A stretch of 64,000 nucleotides of DNA from Castanea sativa (lineage: Eukaryota; Streptophyta; Magnoliopsida; Fagales; Fagaceae). The translations under genes and the position numbers were made by a program. This document shows, in pieces, positions 45,738 through 57,379 of this stretch (positions within the stretch are counted from its first letter, which is position 1; every line of letters starts with the position of its first letter). The stretch lies in contig NC_134015.1 of the NCBI RefSeq assembly GCF_040712315.1, forward strand, positions 52,677,464-52,741,463, given 5' to 3'. The notes below the pieces were generated by a model. The model ran no database searches. It was not told where the DNA came from and worked only from the letters and a program-made list of their open reading frames with translations.

Positions 45738-46465
45738 CCATGAAGCTATGTCAACACTTCATTTGCACAAAAGTCATGCCAACATTCATCTTTGCCATGA
45801 AGCTACGTCAACACTTCATTTGCATCGAAGCTGGGCCAACATTTATCTTTGCCATGAAGCTACGTCAACACTTCATTCACATCGAAGCTGGGCCAACATT
45901 TATCTTTGCCATGAAGCTACGTCAACACTTCATTTGCACAGAAGCCATGCCAACATTCATCTTTGCCATGAGGTCGTGTCAACACTCCATTTGCACAGAA
46001 GCCATGCCAACATTCATCTTTGCCATGAAGCTACGTCAACACTTCATTTGCACAGAAGCCATGCCAACATTCATCTTTGCCCTGAAGCTACATCAACACT
46101 TCATTTGCATCGAAGCTGGGCCAACATTTATCTTTGCCATGAAGTCGTGTCAACACTCCATTTGCACAGAAGCCATGCCAACATTCATCTTTGCCCTGAA
46201 GCTACGTCAACACTTCATTTGCATCGAAGCCGGGCCAACATTTATCTTTGCCATGAAGTCGTGTCAACACTCCATTTGCACAGAAGCCATGCCAACGTTC
46301 ATCTTTGCCATGAAGCTACGTCAACATTTCAGTTGTACAGAAGCTGTGCCGACATTCATTTTTGCCATGAAGCTACGTCAACACTTCATTTGCACAGAAG
46401 CCATGCCAACATTCATCTTTGCCATGAAGCTACGTCAACACTTCATTTGCACAGAAGTTGCACTA
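45738..46465 (+). repeat. 57-bp minisatellite, about 13 units
   Basis: The marker GCCAAC recurs every 57 bp (ends of GCC at 45780, 45837, 45894, 45951 and so on). Because 57 is a multiple of three and the unit lacks stops, two plus-strand frames stay open (45688-46491 and 45728-46543), one coding 19-residue repeats around STLHLHRSHANIHLCHEA. The array variants alternate between CACAGAAGCCATG and CATCGAAGCTGGG forms. A repeat array is certain; a protein is not. Confidence 0.93.
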
Positions 46466-47224
46466 ATATTGGCTTTTATAATGAAGCTTGAAGTTTCAAG
46501 AAGCTCCCATCAAGACTTTAAGGATGCAAAGAGGTGCCAGTAAAACCTTGAAGATGTGAGAAGAATGCTGCCATGATTTTGACATTGCACGAACACGCCC
46601 TTAAAGGAGAGATGATGCAACATCAACTTCAGATGTTGGAGGAAGGTGACGTTGTCCAGATTTTAGAGACATGATGTGAAACAACACCACTCAAAAGGGA
46701 GATGATGTGGTTCAAATTTCAGAGTTGTGAAGTGGCACAACCTAGAAGAGAGACAATATATCCTAGACTTGAAAGGTACAAAAAAGATGCCCCTAGGAGA
46801 TAAGTGATGCAAAGTATACTTCAAAGACGTGGGAATATGTCCACCAAAGATGAGCAATGCCATGCAGACTCCATTCCTTGCAACAGAGGTTGAAGATTTT
46901 ATTTTACTCCATAACTGAGAATCAACTTATCATTATTTCAAGGAAAGCTAAGTAACACCAATTCTTTGCAGCTATCACTTTCTACCACAATGATCTTTGA
47001 ACATCATATAGTGAGCAATTGATTGATCTTAAGCGACGCCTTGCCAATCAAAGGGTTCTTGAAAGCATGTTGACGACCTTTGGACAAACTCTTCAAGCTA
47101 GACTGGCAGTCCTTCTTCTTTTTATGTGACTGAACTTAGTGAAAAGTACTAAGCTGCCTACGTACCCTGGAGAGGGATCAAGTCATTTACGTAGTTCAAC
47201 CAAATTTTTTTTTGATGATTTTTT

Positions 47225-47455
47225 TTTCATGGTTTTGGTGAGCTTTTTTTTTTTTTTTTTTTGTTGATTTTTTTGATTTTTGTTGTTGTTTCTTTTTACA
47301 AAAAGAGAGGGCTCATGTGTGTAATTCTCGCCCCACACCCCACGGCATTTCATGGGTACCAATTGTGCAATAGTGGGTATCACCTCTAATCGAACCCGAG
47401 ACCTTGGCCTCAAGGGTGACATGGGCATCCAACCACTACGCCACACTCACAAATG
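47225..47455 (-). mobile_element. SINE, minus orientation, nested in Tat2
   Basis: On the minus strand the head reads GTGGCGTAGTGGTTGGATG (A-box region, about 47450) and GGTCTCGGGTTCGATTAG (B box, about 47405-47388), spaced as in tRNA-derived polymerase III promoters. The tail towards 47240 becomes A-rich and ends in a long A-run (T-run on plus). A clean target-site duplication was not identified. Confidence 0.7.
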
Positions 47456-47580
47456 GTGATATAGAGTGGGATTAATTTCCCCTTATTTGTGCACTTTCAA
47501 AGGTAATGGAAAAACATCATGTACCCTTGTAGTGCTGCAGTGGGTAGTTTAAGCTCTTACCGAGGAGCAATTCTTGATTT

Positions 47581-48420
47581 TCAAGCATAGAAGCGTTTGA
47601 GGAACTTCCCATTGATGGGGCCGATCCTTACACCCTCCTGGTCAATCAACTTGTAAGCTCCATTAGTGTAGACTTCTTGTACAACATAAGGTCCATCCCA
47701 TTTCGAGGTGAACTTACCGCCTGTACGATGAGTCATGATGATAGGTCTTCGAACAGCGAGGACTAAGTCACCAACTTGGAATGATCGTGGTTTAACTCTT
47801 TTATTGAATGCGCTTGACAAACGAACTTGATAGCACTCAAGGCGTTGTTGGGCCTCGAGCCTTTTCTCATCCAGTGCCTCCAACTCTTGTAACCTAAGCT
47901 TGACATTTTCCTCTTTAGTTAACCCTTCTTGAATGGTGATCCGTAATGATGGGATCTGGCGTTCCAAGGGAAGGATAGCTTCTACTCCATAAACGAGAGA
48001 ATATGGGGTCGCTTGAGTAGGCGTTCGAAATGTTGTTCAATATGCCCATAATGCTTCTCCAATTCTTTCATGCCAGTCTCGCTTAGTTTTGGCTACCACT
48101 TTTTTAACAAACTGCCAAGAGTTTTGTTAAAGGCTTCGGCTAATCCATTCGCTGGGGCATTGTACATAGAAGAATTGTACTGTTTGAATGCAAATTTCTC
48201 GCACTACTCTGTCATCAACCTATTCTGAAACGGTTTGCCATTATCGGTTATGATATATCGAGGGACACCATACCAATAGATCAAGTGAGTTCGGATAAAA
48301 TTGACCACCGTCTCTTTCTTTACTTCCCTAAGAGGCACAGCTTCTGCCCATTTCGAGAAGTAATCAGTTGCAGCCAAGATGTACAAATGGCCGCCAGATG
48401 TACAAATGGCCGCCAGATGA
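47581..48420 (-). pseudogene. Tat2 integrase C-terminal half, broken
   Basis: After a 19-bp tandem duplication at 48379-48416 shifts the frame, 48386-48204 encodes AATDYFSKWAEAVPL and IITDNGKPF (second catalytic Asp), ending in TAG. Further core and the chromo-type C-terminus (FQVGDLVLAVRRP, KWDGPYVV, GKFLKRFYA) follow in 47967-47581. At least one more lesion lies between. Integrase inserts the cDNA; this copy cannot encode it whole. Confidence 0.8.
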
Positions 48421-49407
48421 TTTTGGTAATGGTCCTATTGTGTCAAGCCCCCATGCATTAAAAGGCCAAGAAGCTACAATTGGGTGTAGAGGTTCTGGTG
48501 GCTGATGGATGAAGTTTGCATGATATTGACAAGCTTCGCACTTCTTAGCATACTCCATGGAATCTTGCACCATCGTAGGCCAATAGTAACCCATTCGCTT
48601 GATCCTGTAGTGTAACTTAGGACCTGATTGGTGTGCACCGCATATTCCAGAATGAGCTTCTTCTAAGGCTTGTTTAGCCTCTTCCTCTCCTAAGCAACGG
48701 AGAAACAAACCATCAAATGAACGGCGGAAGAGAGTTTCTTTATAGTAAATGAACCGAGCAGCTCTTCGCCGAACTTCGGTCTTGTGGCGTATATCATCTG
48801 GGAGTCTTCCATGTTGAAGGTACTCAATGATTGTTTGTCGCCAATCTTCCTTTTCGACAAGGCATACAGAGATGACGTTGGCTTGCTTTTCTTCTTTTTC
48901 TTCTTCAATCACGGAAGGCACCACCCACCTTTGGGAAACAGCAACTTTGGCGGTCTCTTCTTGGAATAATGCTAAGGTGGTAGCCAAATTAGCTAAAGCA
49001 TCAGCCTGTCTATTCTCCTTTCTCGGTATATGCTCCAATGTAATTGCCTCAAAATTTGTGAGCAACTTCTTCGCATATTTGCAATAAGGGACAAGGTCCT
49101 CTTTCTTGACATCATACTGCTCCAAGATTTGGTTGATAATTAATTTGGAATCCTCAAAGATCTCGAGTTGTGATATGCCGATTTCAATGGCCATTTGTAG
49201 ACCAATGATCAATGCTTGATATTCGGCTACATTGTTAGAGCAAAGTTTGCTTAATGAGAACGAATATAGAAGTATTTGTCGTTGTGGAGAAACAAACACT
49301 ACACCTGCCCCCGCTCCTTCTTGACGTGCAGCCCCATCGAAAAACATCATCCATAGTGGCATTACTTCAATGTAAAACACATCCTCGTCTGGGAAATCAT
49401 CAGAGAA
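48417..49407 (-). pseudogene. Tat2 second RNase H and integrase N-terminus
   Basis: The archaeal-type RNase H reads WMMFFDGAARQEGAGAG, NVAEYQALIIGLQMA, FEDSKLIINQ and RQADALANLA, with all four expected acidic positions visible. The integrase zinc region follows (EEAHSGICGAHQSG, CEACQYH), then the first catalytic Asp in WGLDTIGPLP. The frame is shared with upstream gag-pol and begins after a TAG at 49408-49410. It is lost at the 19-bp duplication. Confidence 0.85.
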
Positions 49408-51972
49408 CTACCAATCAGATGGAACTGGGTGATCAGCTAATAAATCTGCCAATACTTGTCCTTTGATAGCTTTTTGCAGAACATATGCAAGGTCGTATTG
49501 TTGCAGCAAGACTGCCCATCGAGCTATGCGACCCGAAACCATTGGCCTGGAGAGGACATATTTAATCGGGTCCACCTTTGCTATCAAACGGACCGTATGT
49601 GCTTGCATGTAGTGCTCTAGTTTGTCTACGGCAAAGAAAAGAGCGAGGCACATCTTTTCAATAGGAGAATAATTTAATTCAGCTCCATTGAGAGTCCGAC
49701 TTAAATAATAAAGGGCTCTTTCTTTCCCTTCTTTATTTTCTTGTGCCATAAGAGCACCTAGAGACCTTTTTTGTGCCGCGATGTACAACACTAAAGGCTT
49801 TCCCGGGATAGGAGCACCTAAAACTAGAGGATTAAGCAAGTATCTTTTGATGCGTGCAAAAGCATTGCTACAAGCCTCATCCCATTGAAAGTGTGCATCC
49901 TTCTTCATTAATCTATTGAAAGGTTGACATCGACCTGCCAGGTTTGAAATAAATCGTCGTATGTAAGCTAGTTTTCCTTGCAAGCCTCTAAGTTCTCGCA
50001 GGTTCTTGGGCTCTGGCATTTTCTGGATAGCTTCAATTTTGGACTGGTCAATTTCAATACCGCGGTGCCTCACAATGAAACCAAGAAATTTCCCAGATGT
50101 TACACCGAAAGCACATTTGCGAGGGTTCATTTTAAGCTGATACTTTCTTAAGCGGTTGAACACGGATCGCAAATCTACCAGATGGTCTTCCCTCATTTTT
50201 GATTTAACCACCAGATCATCGACATAACACTCCACGTACTTATGAAGTACATTATCAAAGATCTTTTGCATGGCTCGTTGATAAGTAGCACCAGCGTTCT
50301 TTAATCCAAAATGCATCACTTTGTAACAGTAAATACCTTTAGGGGTACGAAAAGCTGTGAACTCTTCATCCTTAGGATTCATTCAAATTTGGTTGTAACC
50401 AGAAGAGCCATCCATGAAAGATAAGGCTTCATGACCAGTAGTGGCATCAACCATGATCTCAGTGATAGGCAACGGAAAATCATCCTTGGGACATGCATTG
50501 TTCAGATCACGGAAGTCAACGCACACCTGGATTTGTCCATTCTTCTTTTTGACAGGGACGATATTAGCGATCCACTCCGGATACTGTACTTCACGGATGA
50601 AGCCTGCCTCAATTAGCTTATTGACCTCAGTTTCTATTTAAGGGATAAGCTCCGGCCGAAAGCGTCTTTGAGCTTGTTTTACTGGGTGCACGCCCTTCTT
50701 TACTGCCAAATGGTGTAAAGCAATACTTGGATTGAGCCAAGGCATTTCTTTGTAAGTCCAAGCAAACACATCTTTATATTCTACCAGGAGCTGGATGTAT
50801 CCTTCTTCTTCTGCAGGGGTGAGAAGGGCACTGATGAAAGTTGGTCGAGGTTCTTCAGTAGTTCCTAAATTGATCTCTTTAAGTTCATCAACTGTAGCCT
50901 GTACTCCATCTTCCAAGGCTAGGGGAGCTTCATCGACCTCATTCTTTGCGGCTTCATCATCTGACAGTGTATCTTCTTCTACTGTAATGTGAAACGAGGA
51001 TGATACTTCTTCATTTTGCTCGTTGTGGACGAGTGACTGACTTGTGTGTACAATCGTTCGCCTTTTGACTTTGAGAGCTCCTTCAGTGCTGATATCCAAG
51101 ACAAAGTTATGCTTCATGCGTGAAAGAATACTACTATGTATCTCATCATTAGTTTTCTCCTCCTTTTGGTCCTCAGGGTTTATTAAACTTTCAGAGCAAG
51201 TATCAATGGGCCTTTTTGTTGCCCCCAATCGATTAAAGACTGATCCACACGCAAAAGTGTCCCGACTTTGCGTTAAACAAGCCGTATTCAACCTGTCGAA
51301 CACTGTAATTCGTGACGATGAAGCCTTAATGTGATCGAATACTGAGATGCGTGATGAAGAGTGATCTTTTCTTTGATTCGGACTTTCATCAACCTCTACT
51401 GTTATGTATTGGGAACTTGAAGCATTGCTTCTTTTATTGATCCATATTTGAGCTGGTGGTTCTGGAGTATAACCTATTCCGGTCTTTGGGATAGGAATTT
51501 CATGCCCTTCAAGTTGCATTTTCCCTTGCGTTTTACTAAGACCATGCATCTTTTCTCCGGTGGCTTCTGGAATTAGTTTCCCTAGGCTGCTTTGTTTTGA
51601 GAAATCATAGTCTGCTTTGGCTAATAGCCTATATGCCTTTGGGTCAAACCATTCTTTCATTCGTTTACTTGGTAGAATACCATGCTCTGTCAGACTTTGT
51701 GAAGACTTCACGAACCCATTTAGTGGCTTTGAGGGCAAAGGATTTGTGGATGAAGTTAAAGGCATCATATGATTTTCTTTCAACATGGCTACATCCTTCA
51801 TTGTAAGCTTTGTAGGAGGTCTTTGCATGTCCATTGTAGATTGAAGGCATTCTGTGAATGGTGATTGTCCATTTTTGTGGCGTGACAATGGTACATAATG
51901 GAGGAATGGAGGGTTATTGGAAGGTGTAGAACTTTCATCCGCTCTCTCTGAATTGCTAGTAGACTCACTAGA
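49408..51972 (-). pseudogene. Tat2 reverse transcriptase and RNase H
   Basis: In the same frame as gag: FAWTYKEMPWL and RRFRPELIP lead into the polymerase, with VCVDFRDLNNACPKDDFPLP, FGLKNAGATYQRAM and CYVDDLVVKS (catalytic box, about 50220). The first RNase H reads LVLYIAAQKRSLGALM, usual for gypsy but with Ala in place of the common first acidic residue region, then ELNYSPIEKMCLAL. In-frame stops are TAA at 50638-50640 and TGA at 50383-50385. Apart from these the domain is complete. Confidence 0.85.
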
Positions 51973-54936
51973 TTATTTATTCCCATATCGTGGATCTTCC
52001 TTTGGGGAAGGAATATCCTTTCTAGTGATGAATTTAACATGCTTCTTTTCACCCTGCTTGCTTTTCATGGACGGGACTTCAACTAGGAGAACTTCATTAG
52101 GGATATCATCTTCTACATAAAACTTCACGTCAGCAAAGTGAGCTTCAATTTCAGAAAAAGGCTTCAAGTCGGCATCTACTTTCTTTATTCCACCTTGAAG
52201 ATACTTGAAACATTGGTGCAAAGTTGACGGCACTATTCCGTTCCCATGGATCCATGGACGTCCTAACAACATGTTGTAGGTTGTCTTGGCATCAATGACA
52301 TGGAACAAAACATTGCTTGTTAATTCTCCAATAATTAACTCCAAGTGTATCATGCCGATGGCGCGTTGTCCTCCTTGGTTAAAACCTTGTATGACCAAGC
52401 GACTGTGTGATAATTCCTCCATAGCAAGACCAAGTCGTCTCATTGTCATTTTCGGTAGTATATTAATAGCTGAACCTCCATTAATGAGAATGCGATCAAT
52501 CTTTTGTTCACGAGCATAACCAGAGACATAAAGTGGACGATTGTGAGGCTTAGGGCCTAACAATAGATCCTCGTCAGTGAAAGTCAAGTCTGGAGAGCAC
52601 GCGAAACATTCCTGTGTTTGTTGAAGTGTATTGGTACAAGGAGTGTAAATCTTTGGCTCTTCAAGAGCTTGGATGATCCCTTCTTTCGGTGAGGTGGAGG
52701 ATTGCGAGGGTTCCACTTTATCAACCTGAGATTTGAGTTGTTCTAAAGACGACAAAGTCTCATTCGAACTACCATGGTCGACACCTTTTTGTTTTTCATC
52801 AACTTCACAATGAGAGACCGTGTGAACAGCCTCCGCTGACTTGCTTTGAAAGAATTTCATGGGGAAAAATTCTTCCAATGTGACAAGACTTCGAAATTTT
52901 TGGGTTTGTGCCGAATCATCACACATTTCCTTTCTTAGTCTTTCTTTCCTTTTATCATTCTTTCTTCTTGACTGCGGCTGAATTTGGTTTTGTGCTCTTC
53001 TGGATTCTTGAGTGATCAAATGAAGAGGGAATACTCGTCTCTTCTTCCATCTCTTACGAGTAACCAACGTCCAACCCTCTTCCTCATCCATTGTTGACTT
53101 TTTATCATCATTTGAGTTATAATCAGATGCTTTTTGTGAGAGTTGAACTTGAATAGGTTCCAAAGAACCAAATTGGATGAACGTGGTGTTCACCCTCTGC
53201 TTAGTAGTTGGAGACATGCAACTAGGCGACCCGCAAGCAAATGTTACAAGGTTTGACTGAGTAACATCACCAACATCTAAGTCAATTTTCCTTTCCTTGG
53301 CTAGCTTCATGATGAGCTCTTTAAGAACAAAACATTTTTGGATCGGATGACTTATGATGCGATGATACTTACAATAGTTCGGGTCATCAACCTTTCCTAC
53401 TTCTTCCGGTCGTTTGCATTCTGGCAATTCAATTAATTTCAAATTGAGCAGTTGTTCTAGCATTTCGGGTATATCAGCGTCAAGGAAGGGATACACCTTC
53501 TGTTCCCATTCCTTGAGTGATGAGCGACGCGTCTCGCGTCGTTGGCCTCCCTCAGGCCTCTTCTCGTTAGCCTTTACATTTCCCGTTGAAATTTTGATTG
53601 GGGCAGGGTTGACATTCATGGAGTGTTTGACATTACTTTTTGTATTCCTGTCATTTCTCCTTATTTCTCGCCTTTCTTTTTTTTCTTCAGGTACTGGAGG
53701 TTTCATATTTTCATGGAAAGAGATACTCAATTTCATGTCATGCGCACGAGTTGCCAATTCTTCGAATGTTCGGGGCTTTACCCCTTGTAGGATGTACAGA
53801 AGTCCCCAATGCATGCCTTGGATGCACATTTCTACTGCAGATATTTCAGACAGTCTATCCTTACAATCTAAACTCAAAGAACGCCACCGACTGATGTAGT
53901 CAACAACGGGTTCGTCTTTCCACTGCTTAGTATTGGTAAGCTCTATCATGCTTAATGTACGGCGCATGCTGTAAAACCGGTTAAGGAACTCCCTTTCCAA
54001 CTGATCCCAACTATCAATTGACTCAGGTTCCAAATCTGTATACCAATCAAAGGCATTCCCTTTCAGAGAACGAACAAACTGCTTTACAAATAGGCCTCCT
54101 TGAGTCCCTGCGTTCTCACAGGTTTCTACAAAGTGCGCAACGTGTTGCTTAGGGTTTCCCTTGCCATCGAATTGCAAGAACTTGGGGGGTTGATACCCAT
54201 TTGGCATTCTCATATTGTCAATGCGCTTCGTATAAGGTTTTGAATATATGAGAGAATGTGTAGAAGAACCTCCATATTGTGCTCGTATGGTGTTCGTTAT
54301 CATGTCCTGCAGTTGTTGGACAGATATCGAGGCCATTGAGGTGGAATGTCCTTGTTGAGAAGTGCCTTCACCTCCTTTTCCCTTATCACCCCTAGCGTTT
54401 TCTCCCTTCAAGGTAAAGCCAGGAGGGTGCTCAAGGTCTGGATTTGATTCACCCGAATCTTGGACTTCCAGTTTGTTCATCAGGGTTGCAATTTGGACGT
54501 CCTTATCTTCAAGTGCTTTTGTGAGAAGGGTGACCCTTTGTTCCATTTCAGCCATCTTTTCTTCCACAGTAGAGGTGTTGGTCATCATTACTGGCATGAC
54601 CTCTAGATATGATGGAGAAAACGATGAGACAGGATGAGTCAAAGGCATTTTGTTCCTTAGGCTTCTCATCACGGGTGAAGAGTTGATAGAAAAGGTCTTT
54701 GTTGAGGATGATTCATCATTGATCTCAAGATCCTTCGAGACAGATGAATCCTTAACGGTGGCTTTCCTTTTTGCAAGAAAGTCTAGAGAGATGATATTAT
54801 GAAGCTTGCTTTCTTTGGTTGATTGGGGTTGCGGTTGATCAAGAGCTTTGGATCGACTACGAGTGATTGGGCCGACATAATCATCCGCAACAGAAGCATC
54901 CATCACCGATTTTTGAGCATTCTTGTTAGAAGCCAT
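51973..54936 (-). pseudogene. Tat2 gag-protease
   Basis: 987 codons from ATG 54936 to TAA 51973-51975. The N-terminus is S/K-rich (VGPITRSRSKAL); a coiled-coil-like segment with MEQRVTLLTKALEDKDVQIA precedes the capsid domain (PPKFLQFDGKGNPKQHVAHF, DWYTDLEPESIDSWDQLEREFL, about residues 300-400). The protease near the end reads RILINGGSAINILP; the catalytic Asp expected before GGS is Asn (codon 52480-52482). ATG 54936 is chosen because the frame upstream runs into the primer site and LTR. The closing TAA is in the same frame as the following pol, so it is either a read-through point or a nonsense change. Confidence 0.82.
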
Positions 54937-54998
54937 CGAAGCTAGTAGCAGATCGAATTTCTTTTCTTTTGAAAGAGAAAGAGATGAGAGGCAGAGAT

Positions 54999-55016
54999 GT
55001 CCCACTGGGCGTGCCA
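54999..55016 (-). promoter_or_regulatory. Tat2 primer-binding site
   Basis: TGGCACGCCCAGTGGGAC on the minus strand, five bases after the 5' LTR. It begins with the TGG expected for pairing to a tRNA CCA end. The primer tRNA was not assigned. Confidence 0.65.
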
Positions 55017-55021
55017 GAATT

Positions 55022-55963
55022 TGTAGACGACTAATTTTCTTAGTTCGAAATAAATCAAACAAGTAAAATAGTTTCACAAATACGAATTTGTATTGATAAA
55101 TGTGTGGTACAATTCTCTGTAATTACAAAAGAGTGATCCTCTGATTCGATCTCCTTGAAAGATTTATTGATTGGAATTGTGATAATGTGATTTTGATTTG
55201 AACATAAGATATTCTTCAATTTGGCTGAGGAATGGATCGAAGATCTTTGAAACGGAATTACAATGAATCTCTGGCTATGAGCTTGTTAGAAATTCTTTGT
55301 TCTTCGTGTTCTTCGTGTGTTCTTCGTGTTTGAAGGTTTATAGTGGAAGTTCTTCGGTGCTTTAGAGGCTTGATTTCGTAGAGCTTCGTTGATTTATGGT
55401 TTGTTGAGGTTTCTGGAGGCTTTTGAGCTTGATTCTAGTGAACTTTGAGATTTGGACGAGTAGTTTGGATGATTTTGCTTCGAATGTTGTCTGTATTCGA
55501 GGTTGGAGTTCTTGAAATTCTTGAAGGCTTTGGGGTTTGATTCCGGCAGAGCTTCTGGATTTCTGAACTCAAGATATCTTCTTCCTTCTCTGTCTGTGTG
55601 TCCTCCTAAATGTCTTAGGAAGACTTCTATTTATAGGAGTTTAGGGGTAGGTGAGCGACATGTGGTGGAGTCTGATTAGTGACACTTGTCACAGCTTGAT
55701 TGGTCCGCTTATGTCATCGCTTACACGTGCAAGGCTGCTTGTGTCATCGCTTACACGTGCAGGGCTGCTTGTGTCATCGCTTACACATGCTGATGCAGTT
55801 TCATGCCTTTATTTCAATGACACTTGGCAAATTTCTATTGGAATCCGAATAGTGATGGCAAAACCTAGCAGCAATACGTGGCGCCTTGTAATTGGCTGTA
55901 TTTTGTGGACTTGGTAGTATGATGTGTCAGCTTGTGATAGGTCGGGAATTTTCCCTTTCTACA
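55022..55963 (-). repeat. Tat2 5' LTR
   Basis: 942 bp, partner of 41172-42133. It has the same TATA box (55627-55636) and three 30-bp G-box repeats (55711-55800). It is followed by the target-site duplication ATACT. Confidence 0.92.
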
Positions 55964-55968
55964 ATACT

Positions 55969-56241
55969 CCCGGAGAATCATAAATGTATACTCCTTCTTT
56001 TCACATAAATGATAGGTCCTACTAATTAAATTCATAATAGGATCCATAATTTTTGTGAGAAGAGAAAGTACGCTATTATAATACTCTAAGAATACCTAAT
56101 AATTTTTTTTTTTACGATCTAACGATCCAAGTCCCATCAAATTAAATGCTGCAAGCAAAGAATCTCAAAAAGCATTGGTGACCCAAAAATGGGACCTTCC
56201 ATATTCCTTCATTCATTTAAAAAAAAAAAAAAAAAAAAAAA

Positions 56242-56277
<36 letters not shown>

Positions 56278-56773
56278 AAGAATAAAGGTGGCAACTGAAT
56301 AGGTGAGGTGTAAAGCGTCATCTATTCAATTGGATGATTAAAGCCATATTTAAGAGCAATGATGACTCTTTAGTAACCAATAGACTACAACGGATAAACA
56401 ACCATTGCAGGATCATAAATGGTCATTAATGTACCCTGAACGCGACTTAGCCATAAAGGCAGAATCATAAAAGGCCTTTAACGGCTAATACAATAAAGAC
56501 TATATATATAATAGTCTCCCATGACCAAAAGAGGTACACACAACTTTCTACTGTATACATTTTATTACATATTGTTGCGCCTAACTTAAGCATCGAAGTG
56601 TCTTTGGCAGACACCATCCCAGTCTTGTTACTCTAGATTTCTCTGTTCATTACAAGGATTCTTCTAGTCTTCCATCCAATCTTGACAAAAAAATTCTATT
56701 GAAGATCCTCAGCATCAACAATGTTACAATAACCGATAAAATCCATTTAAATATTGAATTCTCTATTTCAAAT
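55969..56773. other. 3' flank of RLCK copy 2 with degraded LTR-like segment and (AAC)n
   Basis: A poly-A run and (CAA)n microsatellite occupy about 56219-56277. From 56280 to 56720 the sequence (TATATATATAATAGTCTCCC, then TTGTTGCGCCTAACTTAAGCATCG and TTTGGCAGACACCATCCC) is of the style of the R-U5 part of plant gypsy LTRs, without defined ends. The last 35 bp are the RLCK 3' flank also found at 22920 and 39036. Confidence 0.45.
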
Positions 56774-57379
56774 TCAAATAACAAAGTGAGTCATTTTGGG
56801 GTTTACAAGCTGTTCTAGGGTTGCTAATACCTCTGCCATTTTAGGTCTGAATTTAGCTTCAGTGCTTAGGCACTTCAAGGCAAGGGTAGCAACCGTATAG
56901 GCTCCTTTTTGGGGGTACTGGCCCTTCAAGTTTGTGTCCATAATTCGGAACAATTGTTTTTTGTCACCCAAAAATGGCTTTGCCCAGTTTACCAGAATCT
57001 GCTCAGTACAAATTTTTTTCCTATCAATAGCACGTAGTCCAGATAATAGTTCTAGCAATACAACTCCAAAACTGTAGACATCATTTTTTGCTGTCAGCCG
57101 ACCTGTTTAATAAAGAAAACCTCAAAAGCTTTTACCATAATATTTAATAGGAAATTGTTAACGGATGTGCACCTGTTAATTAGACCCTATTTAATATGCA
57201 GAATGAATTCATACTTCCATCCAATAGTGTTAAGCATTAACAACATTTCACTTGAACTGAACACTTTTGTTTGAGAACTCGGGCATTATTTTTCGCTCTT
57301 TTATCCACAGAGACTATTCTTCTACTTCAACAAAAGGCTGGGGAAAAAAAAAAGTGACAAAAAACTAATAGTTTCCACT

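Larger units (their letters stand above)
42134..47580. other. Tat2 spacer between integrase and 3' LTR
   Basis: About 5.4 kb without conserved retrotransposon protein. It contains dispersed GTAATTTCAGAAG motifs (42270-42930), two units of about 120 bp around AAATTTTGACTTTT (44100-44350), three units of about 155 bp with GGCGGCG(C/T)GTGG (44590-45060), the 57-bp minisatellite (45738-46465) and a SINE (47225-47455). A 247-codon minus frame at 43127-43870 has no recognised domain. In Tat elements this interval often carries an antisense frame. Confidence 0.6.
41172..55963 (-). mobile_element. Tat2: Ty3/gypsy Tat-lineage LTR retrotransposon, nearly complete
   Basis: A 14.8-kb element on the minus strand. 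LTRs start TGTAGACGAC and end TTCTCTACA-type sequence, flanked by ATACT at 41167-41171 and 55964-55968. Gag-protease-reverse transcriptase-RNase H-second RNase H-integrase occupies 54936-47581. About 5.4 kb of repeat-rich spacer follows to the 3' LTR. The polypurine tract is CGAGGGGGCATT at 42134-42145 (minus). The dual RNase H is the Tat-lineage mark. The coding region is in one frame apart from a handful of lesions, so it is younger than Tat1. Confidence 0.92.

Noticed and set aside
45688..46543. Two overlapping open frames of about 270 codons with regular repeats, as a host repeat-protein gene
   Set aside because: They are a by-product of a stop-free 57-bp tandem array inside an LTR retrotransposon. 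Kept only as a hypothesis in the findings.
47183..47446. 87-codon minus-strand frame
   Set aside because: It overlaps the SINE head and its A-rich tail, which accounts for the lysine/asparagine-rich end.
56219..56277. Poly-A followed by (CAA)n as a retrogene tail
   Set aside because: No coding or retro-copied body is identifiable next to it; a simple microsatellite is enough.
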